The notes: generated from the letters alone by a model not told the origin. Shown: positions 52,153 through 62,092, counted from the stretch's first letter. The stretch: DNA of 64,000 bases from HXMU1420-13 sp965601825 (GCA_965601825.1 OZ271839.1:2976001-3040000); one strand, 5' to 3'. A program made the numbers and translations.

Positions 52153-54576
52153 CTACTCGCTTTTTAAACTTCGTACAGGATTCATGCTCGCAGCTTTTAC
52201 AGTTTGCCAGCTAATGGTTACTAATACTATCGCTAAAGTCAGGATTGCAGTACCAACAAAGATTAGTGGGTTTATTTCAGTTCTAAAGGCAAAATTCTGT
52301 AGCCAACTATTCACGAAATACCATGAAACAGGTATGGCTAATACAAAAGAAATCAGAATTAGCTTCAAAAACTCTATTGATAAAAGACCTAAAATTGATG
52401 GAATTGATGCGCCTAATACTTTTCGAACGCCAATTTCCTTAGTTCTTTGCTCAGCCATGTAGGCCGACAGGCCTAAGAGACCCAAACAAGCAATTATAAT
52501 GGCGATCACTGTGAAAGCTGTAAACACATTCCCCAATCTCTGTTCCTGTCGGAATAACGCATCGAAATCGTCATCCAGAAATGTGTAGTCAATTGGATCG
52601 TTGGCAGCAAATTCTGCCCAGGTTGTTTCAATAAAATCGACTGATTCACGTGGATCTTCAGATCTGAACCTTACAATCATTTCATTTGCTGTTTGAGTTA
52701 ACCCAATAGCCAATGGCATAATATTCTCTCTTAATGACTGAAAGTTGAAGTCTTTCATAACTCCAACTACTGTAAACATTGGTAATTCATCAGGATTAGT
52801 TGCTGCACCAGGAAAATAAATTTCCTCACCAATGGGAGATCCTTCAAATCCAAGTTCAACAACTGCTGATTCGTTTAATACAAGAGCTGTTGAATCAGTT
52901 GGGAAATCCTCGCTGAAATATCGCCCATCTATCATTTCAAACTCTAAAGCTTCTTGATGTTGATAATCAGCAAAATAGACCGCCATGATATAATCAGTAT
53001 CCTGATTAGGTCGCTGGAATACTGTGATGTTGTTTGTACCAGGCACTGTAAAATTACTGAAGCTGGCCGACATGATTCTTGAATCAGAGTTTAACGCTTC
53101 TTTAAATGCCTCCTGGTTTCCATCCAAACGAGCCATATTAGTTAACACAACAGATTGCTCTTTGTTGATACCTAAATTCCGATTCTGCATGTACTGTAAT
53201 TGTTGGTTCACTAGAATTGTACATGCAATCAACCCGATGGAAATGAAGAATTGAGCAGTAACTAATACCTGCCGAAATCTTCCCCCTTTTGCAGCTTTTA
53301 CGACACTCCCCTTCAATACATCAACGGGATTAAAAGCAGTGAGGTAAAGTGCAGGATAGCTGCCAGCAATCAAACCAACCGAAAGAATCAATCCAACGAA
53401 AGTGATAATAAACCATGGCTCTAATAATATTCCTAATGATAAAAACTTACCTGAGAGATTATTAAACCAAGGTAATGCCAGATACATCAACCCAATGGAA
53501 ATAACAGCTGAGATGATCACATAACTAACAGATTCAAATAAGAACTGCCGAATCATCGAGGCTCTCTCTCCTCCTAAAGTTTTTCTGAGACCAACTTCTT
53601 TTGCACGACCCGCGGCACTGGCAGTCGACAGATTCATGAAATTCACACAAGCAATTATAATGAGAAAAGCTCCGATGATTGAGAAGATGTATACATAGGT
53701 AATATCACCGGCGGGCTCAAAAGAACTGTCAATATCTGCAGCGTTCAAATGAAGATCCAGCATTGGAACAATGAAATACCCATACTTATTTCCCGCTGCT
53801 CTCATTTGTTCAATGTTGGCCCCCATAAATTGCTCCATCTGTACGCCGGCATACTTAATTACAAGCTCGTCAAGTGCTGCTTCAACTACATCAGGATCAG
53901 CTTCAGGATGAATCTCCATATATGTGTTGATACTATTATTCAACCAAATTTCACTTCTACTGAATGGAGTTGTTGTGTAAGAAAGGATGATATCAAACTT
54001 CATGTGAGAGTTATTCTGTGACTCCGCTACAAGGCCCGTCACTTCATACAATGTTCTCTCAGTACCTACTTCAAAAGTTTGGCCTATTGGATCCAGATTC
54101 CCGAAATACTTTCTGGCAGTAGATGGAGTGATCACTGTTTTATTTGGTCCTTTTAGAACTGTTTCAGCATCACCTTCCAGAAGTTCATATCCAAAAAAAT
54201 CAAAGAAATTAGAATCTGCGAAAATAACCTCACGTTCAGTAAATGACTCATTCTCAGATCGCACAACTATTTCCCCCAGATTATTTGTACGTGTGGTTTG
54301 AACTACACCCGGAGTTTCTTCTGCTATAGTTGGCCCAAGAATTGGTGGTGTAAAAAAGGCTATAACTTCTTGATTACCAATTTTCCCCTCTAACCCAATA
54401 GTATATTTATTTTCTACCTGTGGGTGAAAATTATCAAAGTTCAACTCGTCCTGAACATAAATTATGATAAGTACAGTGGCGGTAATCCCGATAGATAAGC
54501 CTAATATGTTTAGAAAAGAATAGAACTTGTTTTTGAAGATGTTGCGTAACGCAACTTTGAGATAATTCTTAAACAT
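52153..54576 (-). CDS. MacB/FtsX-like ABC transporter permease
   Basis: 807 residues. Two FtsX-type halves: N-terminal helix FLNILGLSIGITATVLIIIYV followed by a MacB-like periplasmic domain (~45-270) and three helices; then a second periplasmic domain (~490-670) and the C-terminal helices with EQRTKEIGVRKVLGASIPSILGLLS. An LRKTLGGERASMIRQFLFES coupling region is also present. It is a mechanotransmission-type permease; no ATPase gene is adjacent. Bacteroidota genomes have many of these alone. Substrate unknown. Confidence 0.92.
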   Translation of the reverse strand: MFKNYLKVALRNIFKNKFYSFLNILGLSIGITATVLIIIYVQDELNFDNFHPQVENKYTIGLEGKIGNQEVIAFFTPPILGPTIAEETPGVVQTTRTNNLGEIVVRSENESFTEREVIFADSNFFDFFGYELLEGDAETVLKGPNKTVITPSTARKYFGNLDPIGQTFEVGTERTLYEVTGLVAESQNNSHMKFDIILSYTTTPFSRSEIWLNNSINTYMEIHPEADPDVVEAALDELVIKYAGVQMEQFMGANIEQMRAAGNKYGYFIVPMLDLHLNAADIDSSFEPAGDITYVYIFSIIGAFLIIIACVNFMNLSTASAAGRAKEVGLRKTLGGERASMIRQFLFESVSYVIISAVISIGLMYLALPWFNNLSGKFLSLGILLEPWFIITFVGLILSVGLIAGSYPALYLTAFNPVDVLKGSVVKAAKGGRFRQVLVTAQFFISIGLIACTILVNQQLQYMQNRNLGINKEQSVVLTNMARLDGNQEAFKEALNSDSRIMSASFSNFTVPGTNNITVFQRPNQDTDYIMAVYFADYQHQEALEFEMIDGRYFSEDFPTDSTALVLNESAVVELGFEGSPIGEEIYFPGAATNPDELPMFTVVGVMKDFNFQSLRENIMPLAIGLTQTANEMIVRFRSEDPRESVDFIETTWAEFAANDPIDYTFLDDDFDALFRQEQRLGNVFTAFTVIAIIIACLGLLGLSAYMAEQRTKEIGVRKVLGASIPSILGLLSIEFLKLILISFVLAIPVSWYFVNSWLQNFAFRTEINPLIFVGTAILTLAIVLVTISWQTVKAASMNPVRSLKSE

Positions 54577-54693
54577 GTAACCCGAATTAAGTGACTTGAA
54601 CTCATGGGGCTACGGCGGTTCAGTTTTGGGGTTGCATATTAAGCTTGAACAACTTTTTTTATCCATTATCGTTAAGTAACTAAACCACTCAGA

Positions 54694-55923
54694 TTATCTT
54701 AAGCTTTCAATCATTAAATTTAGATGAAAACTAATTGATGAACGGCTAATTTTATCTGATGACTCATCAATATTAGATAAGAATCCATCAACCTTATTAT
54801 AGAAACTGTATGATAATCCAATATTTATTGATTTACTCAATTCATAATAAACTGAAGGAGATAAACTTAATGTAGAATAAGACGGATTTAATTCACCTTC
54901 GCGTTTTAAACTTACCGGTGTAAATCTAATAGGTACAGAATTTCGAAGAGCATTTACACTAAGTGAACCATCAATATCTTTGGTAATCGAGTGCAAGTTT
55001 ACACCTATTCTAATAGCAGGTTGAAACTTCTTGTATTGATATCTCCCTTCAATAAATCCTTTAAAGACTAGCTCACTAAATTCTATTCTTGTTCCTCTTT
55101 CAACTTCGTCACTCAATTTGGGCTTAAAATCATAGCTATTAACCTGTATCCCCACACCGCCAAATAGGTTTTTTTTATAAATATTTGATTTGACTGATAA
55201 ACCAATAAAGCTAATTGAACTTCTATTATAGTCGAATGAAAAATCAGTTTCTGTAGGTCCTAATGAAGTTGTAGTTCCTGAAAAGTTTAAGTCACCATTA
55301 AAATACCCCAAATCTAATCCTATTTCCATTATTCTAGTTTTAATAAGATATTCTGATTGTGGGATATAAAAGCTATTAATACAGGAATTATATTTGTTTA
55401 CAACATCAATCAATTGAGATTTCGAATTACTAACTGACGTTGTATTTATTTCATCACGACAATCAGAAAAGAAACGATAAAGTACTTCTTGATATGTGCT
55501 ACTGCGTTGTCTACCGGTTGGTGTATGAATCTCGATTACCTGTAAAGCAACAAAGTCTCCATTTTTTTCTAAACTGAAGTCAAATTCAGCACCATATGCT
55601 TGCCATAAACTAACAGTACCTTCTACTATCTTTTCTGTAAAATACTCTTCTTCGAATTCCGAATAGTCATTTCGGAATTGTGTAATTGATTTAACTGATA
55701 TTACCAGACCATCCTCAAAAAGTATTGACTTAACCTGTTCAGGTTTTAATCTTTCTTTGTTATCACCAGTTATAATTAATATTCCTTCTTCTCTTAAAGT
55801 TGAGAGATTTATACTTCCCTCAATAATACTCCCATCACTTAAAAAAACATTGGCCTCTTGAGCTATCGAAAGCTGAGAAATAAAAAATACAAGAAAGATT
55901 TTAATAGTGAATAGTCTAAGCAT
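54694..55923 (-). CDS. Outer-membrane protein with N-terminal beta domain
   Basis: 409 residues. Signal peptide ends at SQLSIAQ (~22). Residues ~25-190 include VFLSDGSIIEGSINLS and GDNKERLKPEQVKSILFEDG, a beta-domain resembling DUF-type periplasmic modules; ~200-409 have alternating strands (LDLGYFNGDLNFSG, SSISFIGLSVKSNI, VYYELSKSINIGLSYSF), indicating an outer-membrane barrel. Two Cys (~153, ~180). No known family. Confidence 0.7.
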   Translation of the reverse strand: MLRLFTIKIFLVFFISQLSIAQEANVFLSDGSIIEGSINLSTLREEGILIITGDNKERLKPEQVKSILFEDGLVISVKSITQFRNDYSEFEEEYFTEKIVEGTVSLWQAYGAEFDFSLEKNGDFVALQVIEIHTPTGRQRSSTYQEVLYRFFSDCRDEINTTSVSNSKSQLIDVVNKYNSCINSFYIPQSEYLIKTRIMEIGLDLGYFNGDLNFSGTTTSLGPTETDFSFDYNRSSISFIGLSVKSNIYKKNLFGGVGIQVNSYDFKPKLSDEVERGTRIEFSELVFKGFIEGRYQYKKFQPAIRIGVNLHSITKDIDGSLSVNALRNSVPIRFTPVSLKREGELNPSYSTLSLSPSVYYELSKSINIGLSYSFYNKVDGFLSNIDESSDKISRSSISFHLNLMIESLR

Positions 55924-55990
55924 AGATGATTATTATTTTTGCGTAAAGTACTGATGTTTTTCAAGGTAAAACAAGAATATTCATAAATAA

Positions 55991-56025
55991 AAAACCCCGA
56001 TTAGTTTATCACCAATCGGGGTTTT
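55991..56025. terminator. Intrinsic terminator of second Tricorn-like gene
   Basis: A perfect inverted repeat AAAACCCCGATT (55991-56002) and AATCGGGGTTTT (56014-56025). It sits next to the stop codon of the protease. The preceding 18 bases (55984-56001) are repeated at 59415-59432. Confidence 0.8.
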
Positions 56026-56028
56026 AGT

Positions 56029-59000
56029 TTAGTTATTTCCACGCAAGCCACTCGCGGTTCTGTCATCCGGTTTTGGCGCCGGTGTCATAACGTTGGAGGA
56101 ATCATCCAATAGCTTCATCACTTCTTCCACCACTTTTTCCATTTGAGGATCCCGTCCTTCCATTAATAGATTTGGATCATCCCAAACAGGGAAGTCCGGT
56201 CGAACACCTTCTCCTTCCCAGAACCAGTGCCCATCATTATCATATAGTCTCGCTCCAGGAACTGTAATTCCGCCACCATCAATTAAACCATGTCCGGTTG
56301 CAGGTCCAACGAGTATACCTAATGTTCGTTCGCCGACAATAGGGCCTGCATTTAATTCCTCGAAGGCCCACGGAAGACCATCCCCACCTGAACCTGCCCA
56401 ACCATTAATCAACATTCCCATTGGGCCGGTATTAGTATGAATGGGTTGTGTGTGGTCTCTACCATGTCGCCAATGTAAATTGTAAACAACGGGGCGCTTC
56501 ATAAGCTCTAAGAACCTATCAGCAAGTTGTCCACCACCATTAAATCGTTCGTCAATGATAAAACCTTTTTTGTGAAGCTGACCGTAGTACATTTTGACCA
56601 GTTCAAGCTGTCCACGCCCTCCAGTATTCGACATGTAAATATATCCAAGTTGACCATTGGACAATTCATCTACCATCTTTCGATTATTCTCAATCCACTC
56701 AAGATATCGTAACCAGTTTTCATCACCTTGATCCAGTGTTTCAATAATAACTTGTCTGGCATCTGAGCTCCTTCCATTACTGCTAACCATCAGTGAAACT
56801 GTCTCTCCGTCAAGACCTTCAAATGCCGCATATGGATCTTTATTCGGATCTAGCTCAACACCATTAACAGAATGGATATAATCCCCTTCAGTTACTTCTA
56901 CACCAGGACGATCGAATGGTGAACGAACTTCTGTTTCCCAAACAGCAGGTTTCACAATTCGTTGAATTCTGAACCTTTCACCATCTAACTCCCAATCAAT
57001 TCCGAGATAACCGGTTCCTCTAAATGGAACATTTTCATTATCCCCACCAAAGGTATAGGTATGACCAGCACTTAATTCAGCCTGCATATTAGACTGTATA
57101 TTAGACACATCCCAACGAGTACGAGCATCTTCAATCAAAGCCCCATATCGTTCTCTCATTTCATCCCAGTCTATGCCATGCATATCCGGATCATAGAAAA
57201 AGTCACGATAGCGTCTCCAGGTATCATTAAAGATTTGTCGCCATTCTTCTTTAGGAACTAAATCCATAGTTAGTCCACTGGTTGGTATTGCATCTTTAAT
57301 CGATTGACCTGCGGATGGCTTAATGATTCCATATTGCCCTCTTGAAGAAACAAGTATTTCTTTTCCATCAGCAGTTGGAGAAGCAGAGCTTACCCCTTCC
57401 ATAATGGTGATCTCTTCACGATCACTAAATTTATAGGCCATCAATTTTGGTGTTCCACCATTAGCACCAGTGTTTGGCCATCTTCTGTATACAACCATTC
57501 CATCAAAGGCCATTAACTGTCCGATATTTCCTGCATCCGGTGGTAGAATAGTGATTCTGGATTCAAGTCCGTCTAAATCAATTTGAAGACCTGACTCTTC
57601 CTCTGACTCTGATTCTTCTTCCGATTCATCGTCTTCTTTTTTCTTTTCTAGTTCATCATTTTTCGGATGCAAAGGAGATGCAACATCTTCTCTAAGACTT
57701 AGAGCAACAAGCTTCGTTGAATTCGGGTAAATCCATGTACCATCTAAATCAGAATATTCGACATTAAATTCTCTGTTTGATGTATACACCAGGTAGTTGC
57801 CATCAGTAGTAAAAACCGGATTTGTTTCGCTATAAAACCCGGAAGTAACTTGATGATTTTGCTTTCGATCAACATCGTAGAGCATGATAGCAAAATTGGC
57901 ATTTTCTAAACCTTTCTGATAGGTAATCCATTTAGAGTCGCTTGACCAAATAATTGGAAATCCTCCTCTTCCGCCATGACCAATATTCCAAACCGTATTT
58001 CCTACTTCTGTGGTTCGACCGTTATCAACGTTAACTGTGTATATAGTATTCGTTTCGTCGATAAAGGCGATATGTTCACTGTTGGGAGACCAATACAATC
58101 GATATCCATATCCCATTTTTCTATTGGTGAGTTTTCGTGCTTCTGATGTTCCCTCCGGATCCATCACATAGATTTCAAATTCACCATCCTGATCACTCCA
58201 GAAAGCAATATGTTCACCATTTGGCGACCAAGAAGGGTGACGATCAAATGCACCACTTGATTTGGTGAGATTCATAGAATAGCCTTCTTTCACCGGTACA
58301 TTAAAAAGCTCACCACGAGCTTCAAAAATGATTCTTTTACTACCTGGCGATGCTGTAGCTGAACTAATTCTATTACTCACATTCACTGATCGAGGCATTT
58401 CTGTTGATAAATCACTAACAACATTAATGTTCACAGGCTGATAATCCTCAGTAGCCAGATCCATTATATAAAGTTGACCTCCAACTTCGAATACTAAGTC
58501 ACTCGGTCCCGCTGATAGGTAACTTATATCAAAATCTTCAAATGAAGTGACCTGAGTATCTTCGCCGGTTCTATCGTTATAAGACCAGATATTTAATCTG
58601 AAATTCTCACCCTTATCAGATAAATAATAAACCTTATCGCCTGCCCATGCCGGTTTACCGTCATTTACTTCATTTTCGGTGACATTCACAACACTTTGAT
58701 TGCGTGAATCATAAATCAAGATATCGGATGCTAAACCACCTTTATACCTTTTGAATGGATAGTTTTCAGTGATTTTTGTGATATAAGCCAATTTACTGCC
58801 ATCCGGAGAATAACTAGCTAATTCACCGTATGGAATCGGTAATCTTTCTGGTAATCCTCCATCTTTATCAACTTCAAAGAATTGCCTGGAGGAACGCTGA
58901 CCAAGTTGTCTTCTTGAGGCAAAAAGTATTTTTTCACCATCGGGATGCCACTCAAGCATTCTATCCGGATAGGATTGATAAGTCACTCTTGTTGGAATCC

Positions 59001-59286
59001 CACCGGAAACCGGTAATACGTAAACATCCTCATTACCATTATAACTGGCTGTATAACCAATATGGGTTCCATCGGGTGAAAATCTAGGATAGCTTTCTTC
59101 TCCCGGTGAGTTTGTTACCTGAACTGCTGTACCTCCTTCTTTAGATACCAGCCAAATATCACCACCATAAACGAAGGTTATTTGAGTTTCAGATACATCA
59201 AAATAGCTCATTAATTTTGCATTTATTTGAGCCAGTGCATTTTGGGAGAAGCATACAATTACTACCCCAAGTAATAATTTCTTCAT
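56029..59286 (-). CDS. Tricorn-like S41 protease (copy 2)
   Basis: 1085 residues. Signal peptide to QNALAQ (~19). Propeller blades such as PRFSPDGTHIGYTASYNGNEDVYV and PSWSPNGEHIAFWSDQDGEFEIYV (~25-570), an acidic linker near 560, PDZ around YLGIDWELDGERFRI, and the S41 core with DERFNGGGQ, GWAGSGGDGLPWAF and GERTLGILVG. C-terminal tail Pro/Asp-rich. It shares the design of the protein at 43793 but only moderate sequence. Likely degrades peptides in the periplasm. TA: terminator at 55991. Confidence 0.9.
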   Translation of the reverse strand: MKKLLLGVVIVCFSQNALAQINAKLMSYFDVSETQITFVYGGDIWLVSKEGGTAVQVTNSPGEESYPRFSPDGTHIGYTASYNGNEDVYVLPVSGGIPTRVTYQSYPDRMLEWHPDGEKILFASRRQLGQRSSRQFFEVDKDGGLPERLPIPYGELASYSPDGSKLAYITKITENYPFKRYKGGLASDILIYDSRNQSVVNVTENEVNDGKPAWAGDKVYYLSDKGENFRLNIWSYNDRTGEDTQVTSFEDFDISYLSAGPSDLVFEVGGQLYIMDLATEDYQPVNINVVSDLSTEMPRSVNVSNRISSATASPGSKRIIFEARGELFNVPVKEGYSMNLTKSSGAFDRHPSWSPNGEHIAFWSDQDGEFEIYVMDPEGTSEARKLTNRKMGYGYRLYWSPNSEHIAFIDETNTIYTVNVDNGRTTEVGNTVWNIGHGGRGGFPIIWSSDSKWITYQKGLENANFAIMLYDVDRKQNHQVTSGFYSETNPVFTTDGNYLVYTSNREFNVEYSDLDGTWIYPNSTKLVALSLREDVASPLHPKNDELEKKKEDDESEEESESEEESGLQIDLDGLESRITILPPDAGNIGQLMAFDGMVVYRRWPNTGANGGTPKLMAYKFSDREEITIMEGVSSASPTADGKEILVSSRGQYGIIKPSAGQSIKDAIPTSGLTMDLVPKEEWRQIFNDTWRRYRDFFYDPDMHGIDWDEMRERYGALIEDARTRWDVSNIQSNMQAELSAGHTYTFGGDNENVPFRGTGYLGIDWELDGERFRIQRIVKPAVWETEVRSPFDRPGVEVTEGDYIHSVNGVELDPNKDPYAAFEGLDGETVSLMVSSNGRSSDARQVIIETLDQGDENWLRYLEWIENNRKMVDELSNGQLGYIYMSNTGGRGQLELVKMYYGQLHKKGFIIDERFNGGGQLADRFLELMKRPVVYNLHWRHGRDHTQPIHTNTGPMGMLINGWAGSGGDGLPWAFEELNAGPIVGERTLGILVGPATGHGLIDGGGITVPGARLYDNDGHWFWEGEGVRPDFPVWDDPNLLMEGRDPQMEKVVEEVMKLLDDSSNVMTPAPKPDDRTASGLRGNN

Positions 59287-59595
59287 TCGTTGTTGATTAG
59301 TTGTTTTGAGTTTAGAAGGCGGAAATAGAATAAGATAACCTTGACCCCTTCTGAATTAACGCAAATACATTCGTAATCCCAATGACTTAGATTCAATTCA
59401 ATCGATAATGATTGTAAATAAAAAACCCCGATCGGTTTCAAGCGATCAGGGTAATTTCCATTTTCTGAGAAAATAATAATCGATTGATGATTTGAAATAT
59501 CTAGTTAATGACCTTAGGGTTAATTAATTAATTCTAATGGATCAATATTTAAAAAAACAAGTACGAGATTTTAATGTGAAATTTTTCAGGAGGTC
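59287..59595. other. 309-bp divergent region with orphan minus-strand terminator
   Basis: Besides promoters for the flanking genes it holds a near-perfect stem, CCCCGATCG (59426-59434) with CGATCAGGG (59443-59451), followed by six T on the minus strand. No leftward gene begins between this hairpin and the rightward gene at 59596, so it would end an unseen minus-strand transcript; a small RNA is possible. The AGGAGGT at 59588-59594 belongs to the next gene. Confidence 0.55.
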
Positions 59596-60063
59596 ATGAT
59601 GAATAATCTATTCAATACAATTCTAGTTTTGATATCACTTTTATTAGTAAGTGCTTGTGGTCCTGCTGTTAGAGGCGGATCTAAAGCAATTCAGGGTGCG
59701 GCAAAGATCATTTCGAAGACAACTCCAGCTGTCACAAAAAGTTCATCAAAATTAACTAAAGCTGCTGCTACAACCTCAATAATTGTATTACCTTCATTAT
59801 CAGACGATATTTCGAAAATCACTCTAAATACCAATAATTACTACAATGGTTATGAAGATCGAAATACTAATAATAAATCAAGTCAGCAAGAAAGCACTAA
59901 TCATGAATCAAATGAAAAAGAGAAGAACTATGTAAATGATTTTAAGATAGAAATCCCTTTAGACTTCTCTGATGCAATTGATTATACTCAGGATACAGGC
60001 GAGATAATATTTGAAAGTAAAGAAGTATTAGATTCTCTGGCTTATCATTTGATGCTCAGATAA
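59596..60063 (+). CDS. Hypothetical small lipoprotein
   Basis: 155 residues with a lipobox (VSAC, Cys ~22). AGGAGGT sits only one base before the first ATG and four before the second (59599), so the second is the likely start. Mature part Ser/Thr/Asn-rich and hydrophilic, ending in a short helix (FESKEVLDSLAYHLMLR). Probably anchored and extended in the periplasm. Followed by a 22-base A/T palindrome at 60062. No family recognised. Confidence 0.7.
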   Translation: MMNNLFNTILVLISLLLVSACGPAVRGGSKAIQGAAKIISKTTPAVTKSSSKLTKAAATTSIIVLPSLSDDISKITLNTNNYYNGYEDRNTNNKSSQQESTNHESNEKEKNYVNDFKIEIPLDFSDAIDYTQDTGEIIFESKEVLDSLAYHLMLR

Positions 60064-60085
60064 ATATTATTTAAATAATATTTTT
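60062..60085 (+). terminator. A/T-rich palindromic terminator
   Basis: AAATATTATTT (60062-60072) and AAATAATATTT (60073-60083) form a perfect palindrome at the stop codon of the lipoprotein gene, continuing into TTC TTGCC and CCTTTT. Confidence 0.5.
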
Positions 60086-60291
60086 CTTGCCCCTTTTAAT
60101 GTCTAAATAAACTGCACCTATATAACTGTTTTTATTTGCTTATAGATCAATAGCCTTTATCAATACTGAACTGATCAGGGCTCTTTCAGTTCCTTTATGT
60201 ACAATTTGCTTTGACATACACTAAGGTTTATCATCTTCAAAAGGACATTGGGAAGCTCATTATCATTTGGTAAAAATTGAATTAGGCTAAT

Positions 60292-61497
60292 ATGAATCAG
60301 GTAAATGAGTCAAAACCAAAGAAAAGTATTAACACCATTTGGATTGTGATAGGTGGTACTATTGTATTATCACTTTTTATATGCTTTTATATCAGTGTTC
60401 CAAATTTGCTTTCGATTTCTTCTGAGGATTATTTAAAGCTGGAACCGTATCAAAGATTGAATGCAATCAATGATATGCGTAATAATGGACTAGGCTTTAT
60501 TACTGCAATCGTAATTAGTCTAGCTTTGTACTTTGCGTATGATCGAAGCCAAAAAATGGCTGAACAGATCGATGTTTCGCAAGAACAAATAAAGATTCAG
60601 CAAAAACAATTGAAGTCACTCCAGGAAGGTCAAGTGACTGATACCTTTATTCGTGCTGTTGAACTATTAGATTCCAAAAACTCCTCTGAAGTTCAGATTG
60701 CTGGAATTATTTCACTGAAATCATTAGCTCAAAAAAATGATAGACTTTTTCATGAAATAATCGATCAATTAACCACATTTGTTAATAATCGATCGATAAA
60801 AGTTTCTCAAATTGATACTGATGACATAGAAAAAGGCGAAATAGAAATATTTAATGATATTCAAATAATTAAAGCGTTTGATACAATTATTGAATTGTCA
60901 TTGCAGTCAAAAGACAGTTTAAAACTCCAATTCAATGGAATACTAATCGAGAGTTTAAACCTTCAAAATATTGACAAGGGTAATTGTATTTACTTCTTCA
61001 ATGGCTGCCTAGTAAAATCTGTTCACATTAAGAATTTAGATTCCAGTGATAATAACATAGTATTTTACGATTCAGGTATAAACTATGTCTCGCTCGAAGA
61101 AATTAATGCAAATATTACATTTAGATTTACAGATATTAGATCATTAGAAATTTCACAGCCTGTTAATAGGTTAGTATTTTTTGATTGCCTAATCGAAAAA
61201 TGTAGATCCGTGAGGTTACATAATCAGCAATTACCTTTTAAGGTATTTGGTTCTATAATTAGGCTTGCTGGATTACGAAAACTTGAAATGTTAAGTGATA
61301 ATCTAAATAAAGTTTTCCCTATAGAGTCTGATATTCATACATGCTATAGAATTTTGGATAATGAATGGAGAATCATAGAAAATTATCATGCTCAATTCTT
61401 GAGTGAAAAGTCATTTAAAATAGATAACCGAACTGACGGATTTATATTGAAGTATAGAAGTAAAACCGTCAAGTTGTTTTTAACAGAAAATGACTAA
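60292..61497 (+). CDS. Membrane protein with coiled coil and beta-helix-like C-terminus
   Basis: 401 residues. Two membrane spans (~15-38 and ~65-82), then a coiled coil (QEQIKIQQKQLKSLQEGQ). The segment DTFIRAVELLDSKNSSEVQIAGIISLKSLAQ matches the stalk of membrane pentapeptide-repeat proteins. Instead of clean pentapeptides the C-terminus (~200-345) has irregular beta-helix-like strands (GILIESLNLQNID, CLVKSVHIKNLD). No named function. AT-rich with its lipoprotein neighbour. Confidence 0.7.
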   Translation: MNQVNESKPKKSINTIWIVIGGTIVLSLFICFYISVPNLLSISSEDYLKLEPYQRLNAINDMRNNGLGFITAIVISLALYFAYDRSQKMAEQIDVSQEQIKIQQKQLKSLQEGQVTDTFIRAVELLDSKNSSEVQIAGIISLKSLAQKNDRLFHEIIDQLTTFVNNRSIKVSQIDTDDIEKGEIEIFNDIQIIKAFDTIIELSLQSKDSLKLQFNGILIESLNLQNIDKGNCIYFFNGCLVKSVHIKNLDSSDNNIVFYDSGINYVSLEEINANITFRFTDIRSLEISQPVNRLVFFDCLIEKCRSVRLHNQQLPFKVFGSIIRLAGLRKLEMLSDNLNKVFPIESDIHTCYRILDNEWRIIENYHAQFLSEKSFKIDNRTDGFILKYRSKTVKLFLTEND

Positions 61498-61981
61498 TTA
61501 GAAACAGCGTTCTATCAATAGTTGATTTGACAATCACTAGTCCGAATTGATTTGATTCCAATTAATTTTATCCTTGCTTTTCTTCAAACGTTTGATTCTC
61601 TTTTGATAGTGAATAAGGGGTTCGGGGCTGAGTTTCGTTATGGAGCGAAACGATAACGACCAAGGCAATACATGTTCATTCGGAAATTGAGAGATCAAAA
61701 TAATAGGCACAAAAATAGAGCAATGGACAGCATTTTTAGACCAAAATGGTGCAAAACCCATTTCCCATGAAGATATTCAATGCAAAATAAACACACCCTA
61801 AGTACCTATTATTCATATTAAAAATGCCCCAACAGTTTCAACTGCTGAGGCATTATCCTGTTTCTCCATGAAAGAAATTCTTTAAAATCTCTTGAGTTTT
61901 AAGTATCCTTGCCGATCCAAAAGGAAAGGCAAGGATTTAAACTGATCCTTAGATCAGCAGATTACAGATTGCTTAAAGTGA
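61498..61981. other. 484-bp region without a confident gene
   Basis: Holds the 3' tail of the small minus-strand gene below: hairpins 61942-61957 (CTGATC-CTTA-GATCAG) and 61905-61936 (nine-base stem ATCCTTGCC/GGCAAGGAT), and a terminator-like stem at 61823-61854 followed by T's on the minus strand. A 36-codon plus-strand fragment at 61691-61801 has coding-like sequence but is closed by an upstream stop and may be gene debris. The minus-strand open frame at 61537-61761 is unconvincing. Confidence 0.5.
61823..61856 (-). terminator. Probable terminator of the small basic protein gene
   Basis: AATGCC pairs with GGCATT and CAG with CTG, with small mismatches, and TTTTT follows on the minus strand. 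Confidence 0.55.
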
Positions 61982-62092
61982 TCAATCGTTCGTTGATCTT
62001 CTGTGTCGTCTAACTTTTACGGTTTTACCTCCCTGTTTTCGCGTATGCGGCTTAACAGGTACTATTTTTTTTCCGCTTTTAGTTTTCGCCAT
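61982..62092 (-). CDS. 36-residue highly basic protein
   Basis: ATG at 62092; stop TGA at 61982. The product starts MAKTKSGKKIVPVKPHTRKQ and ends VKVRRHRRSTND: about fifteen Lys/Arg/His in 36 residues, no Cys, and two similar segments (VPVKPHTRK and VKVRRHRRS). The mRNA has a perfect ten-base Shine-Dalgarno, AAGGAGGTGA (62098-62107), five bases before the ATG, the strongest in the window. The composition suggests an RNA-, rRNA- or DNA-binding peptide. It lies 115 bp downstream of nrdJ on the same strand. No family recognised. Confidence 0.75.
   Translation of the reverse strand: MAKTKSGKKIVPVKPHTRKQGGKTVKVRRHRRSTND

Noticed and set aside
61537..61761. 74-codon minus-strand frame
   Set aside because: No start site, no recognisable domain, and codon use is not convincing.
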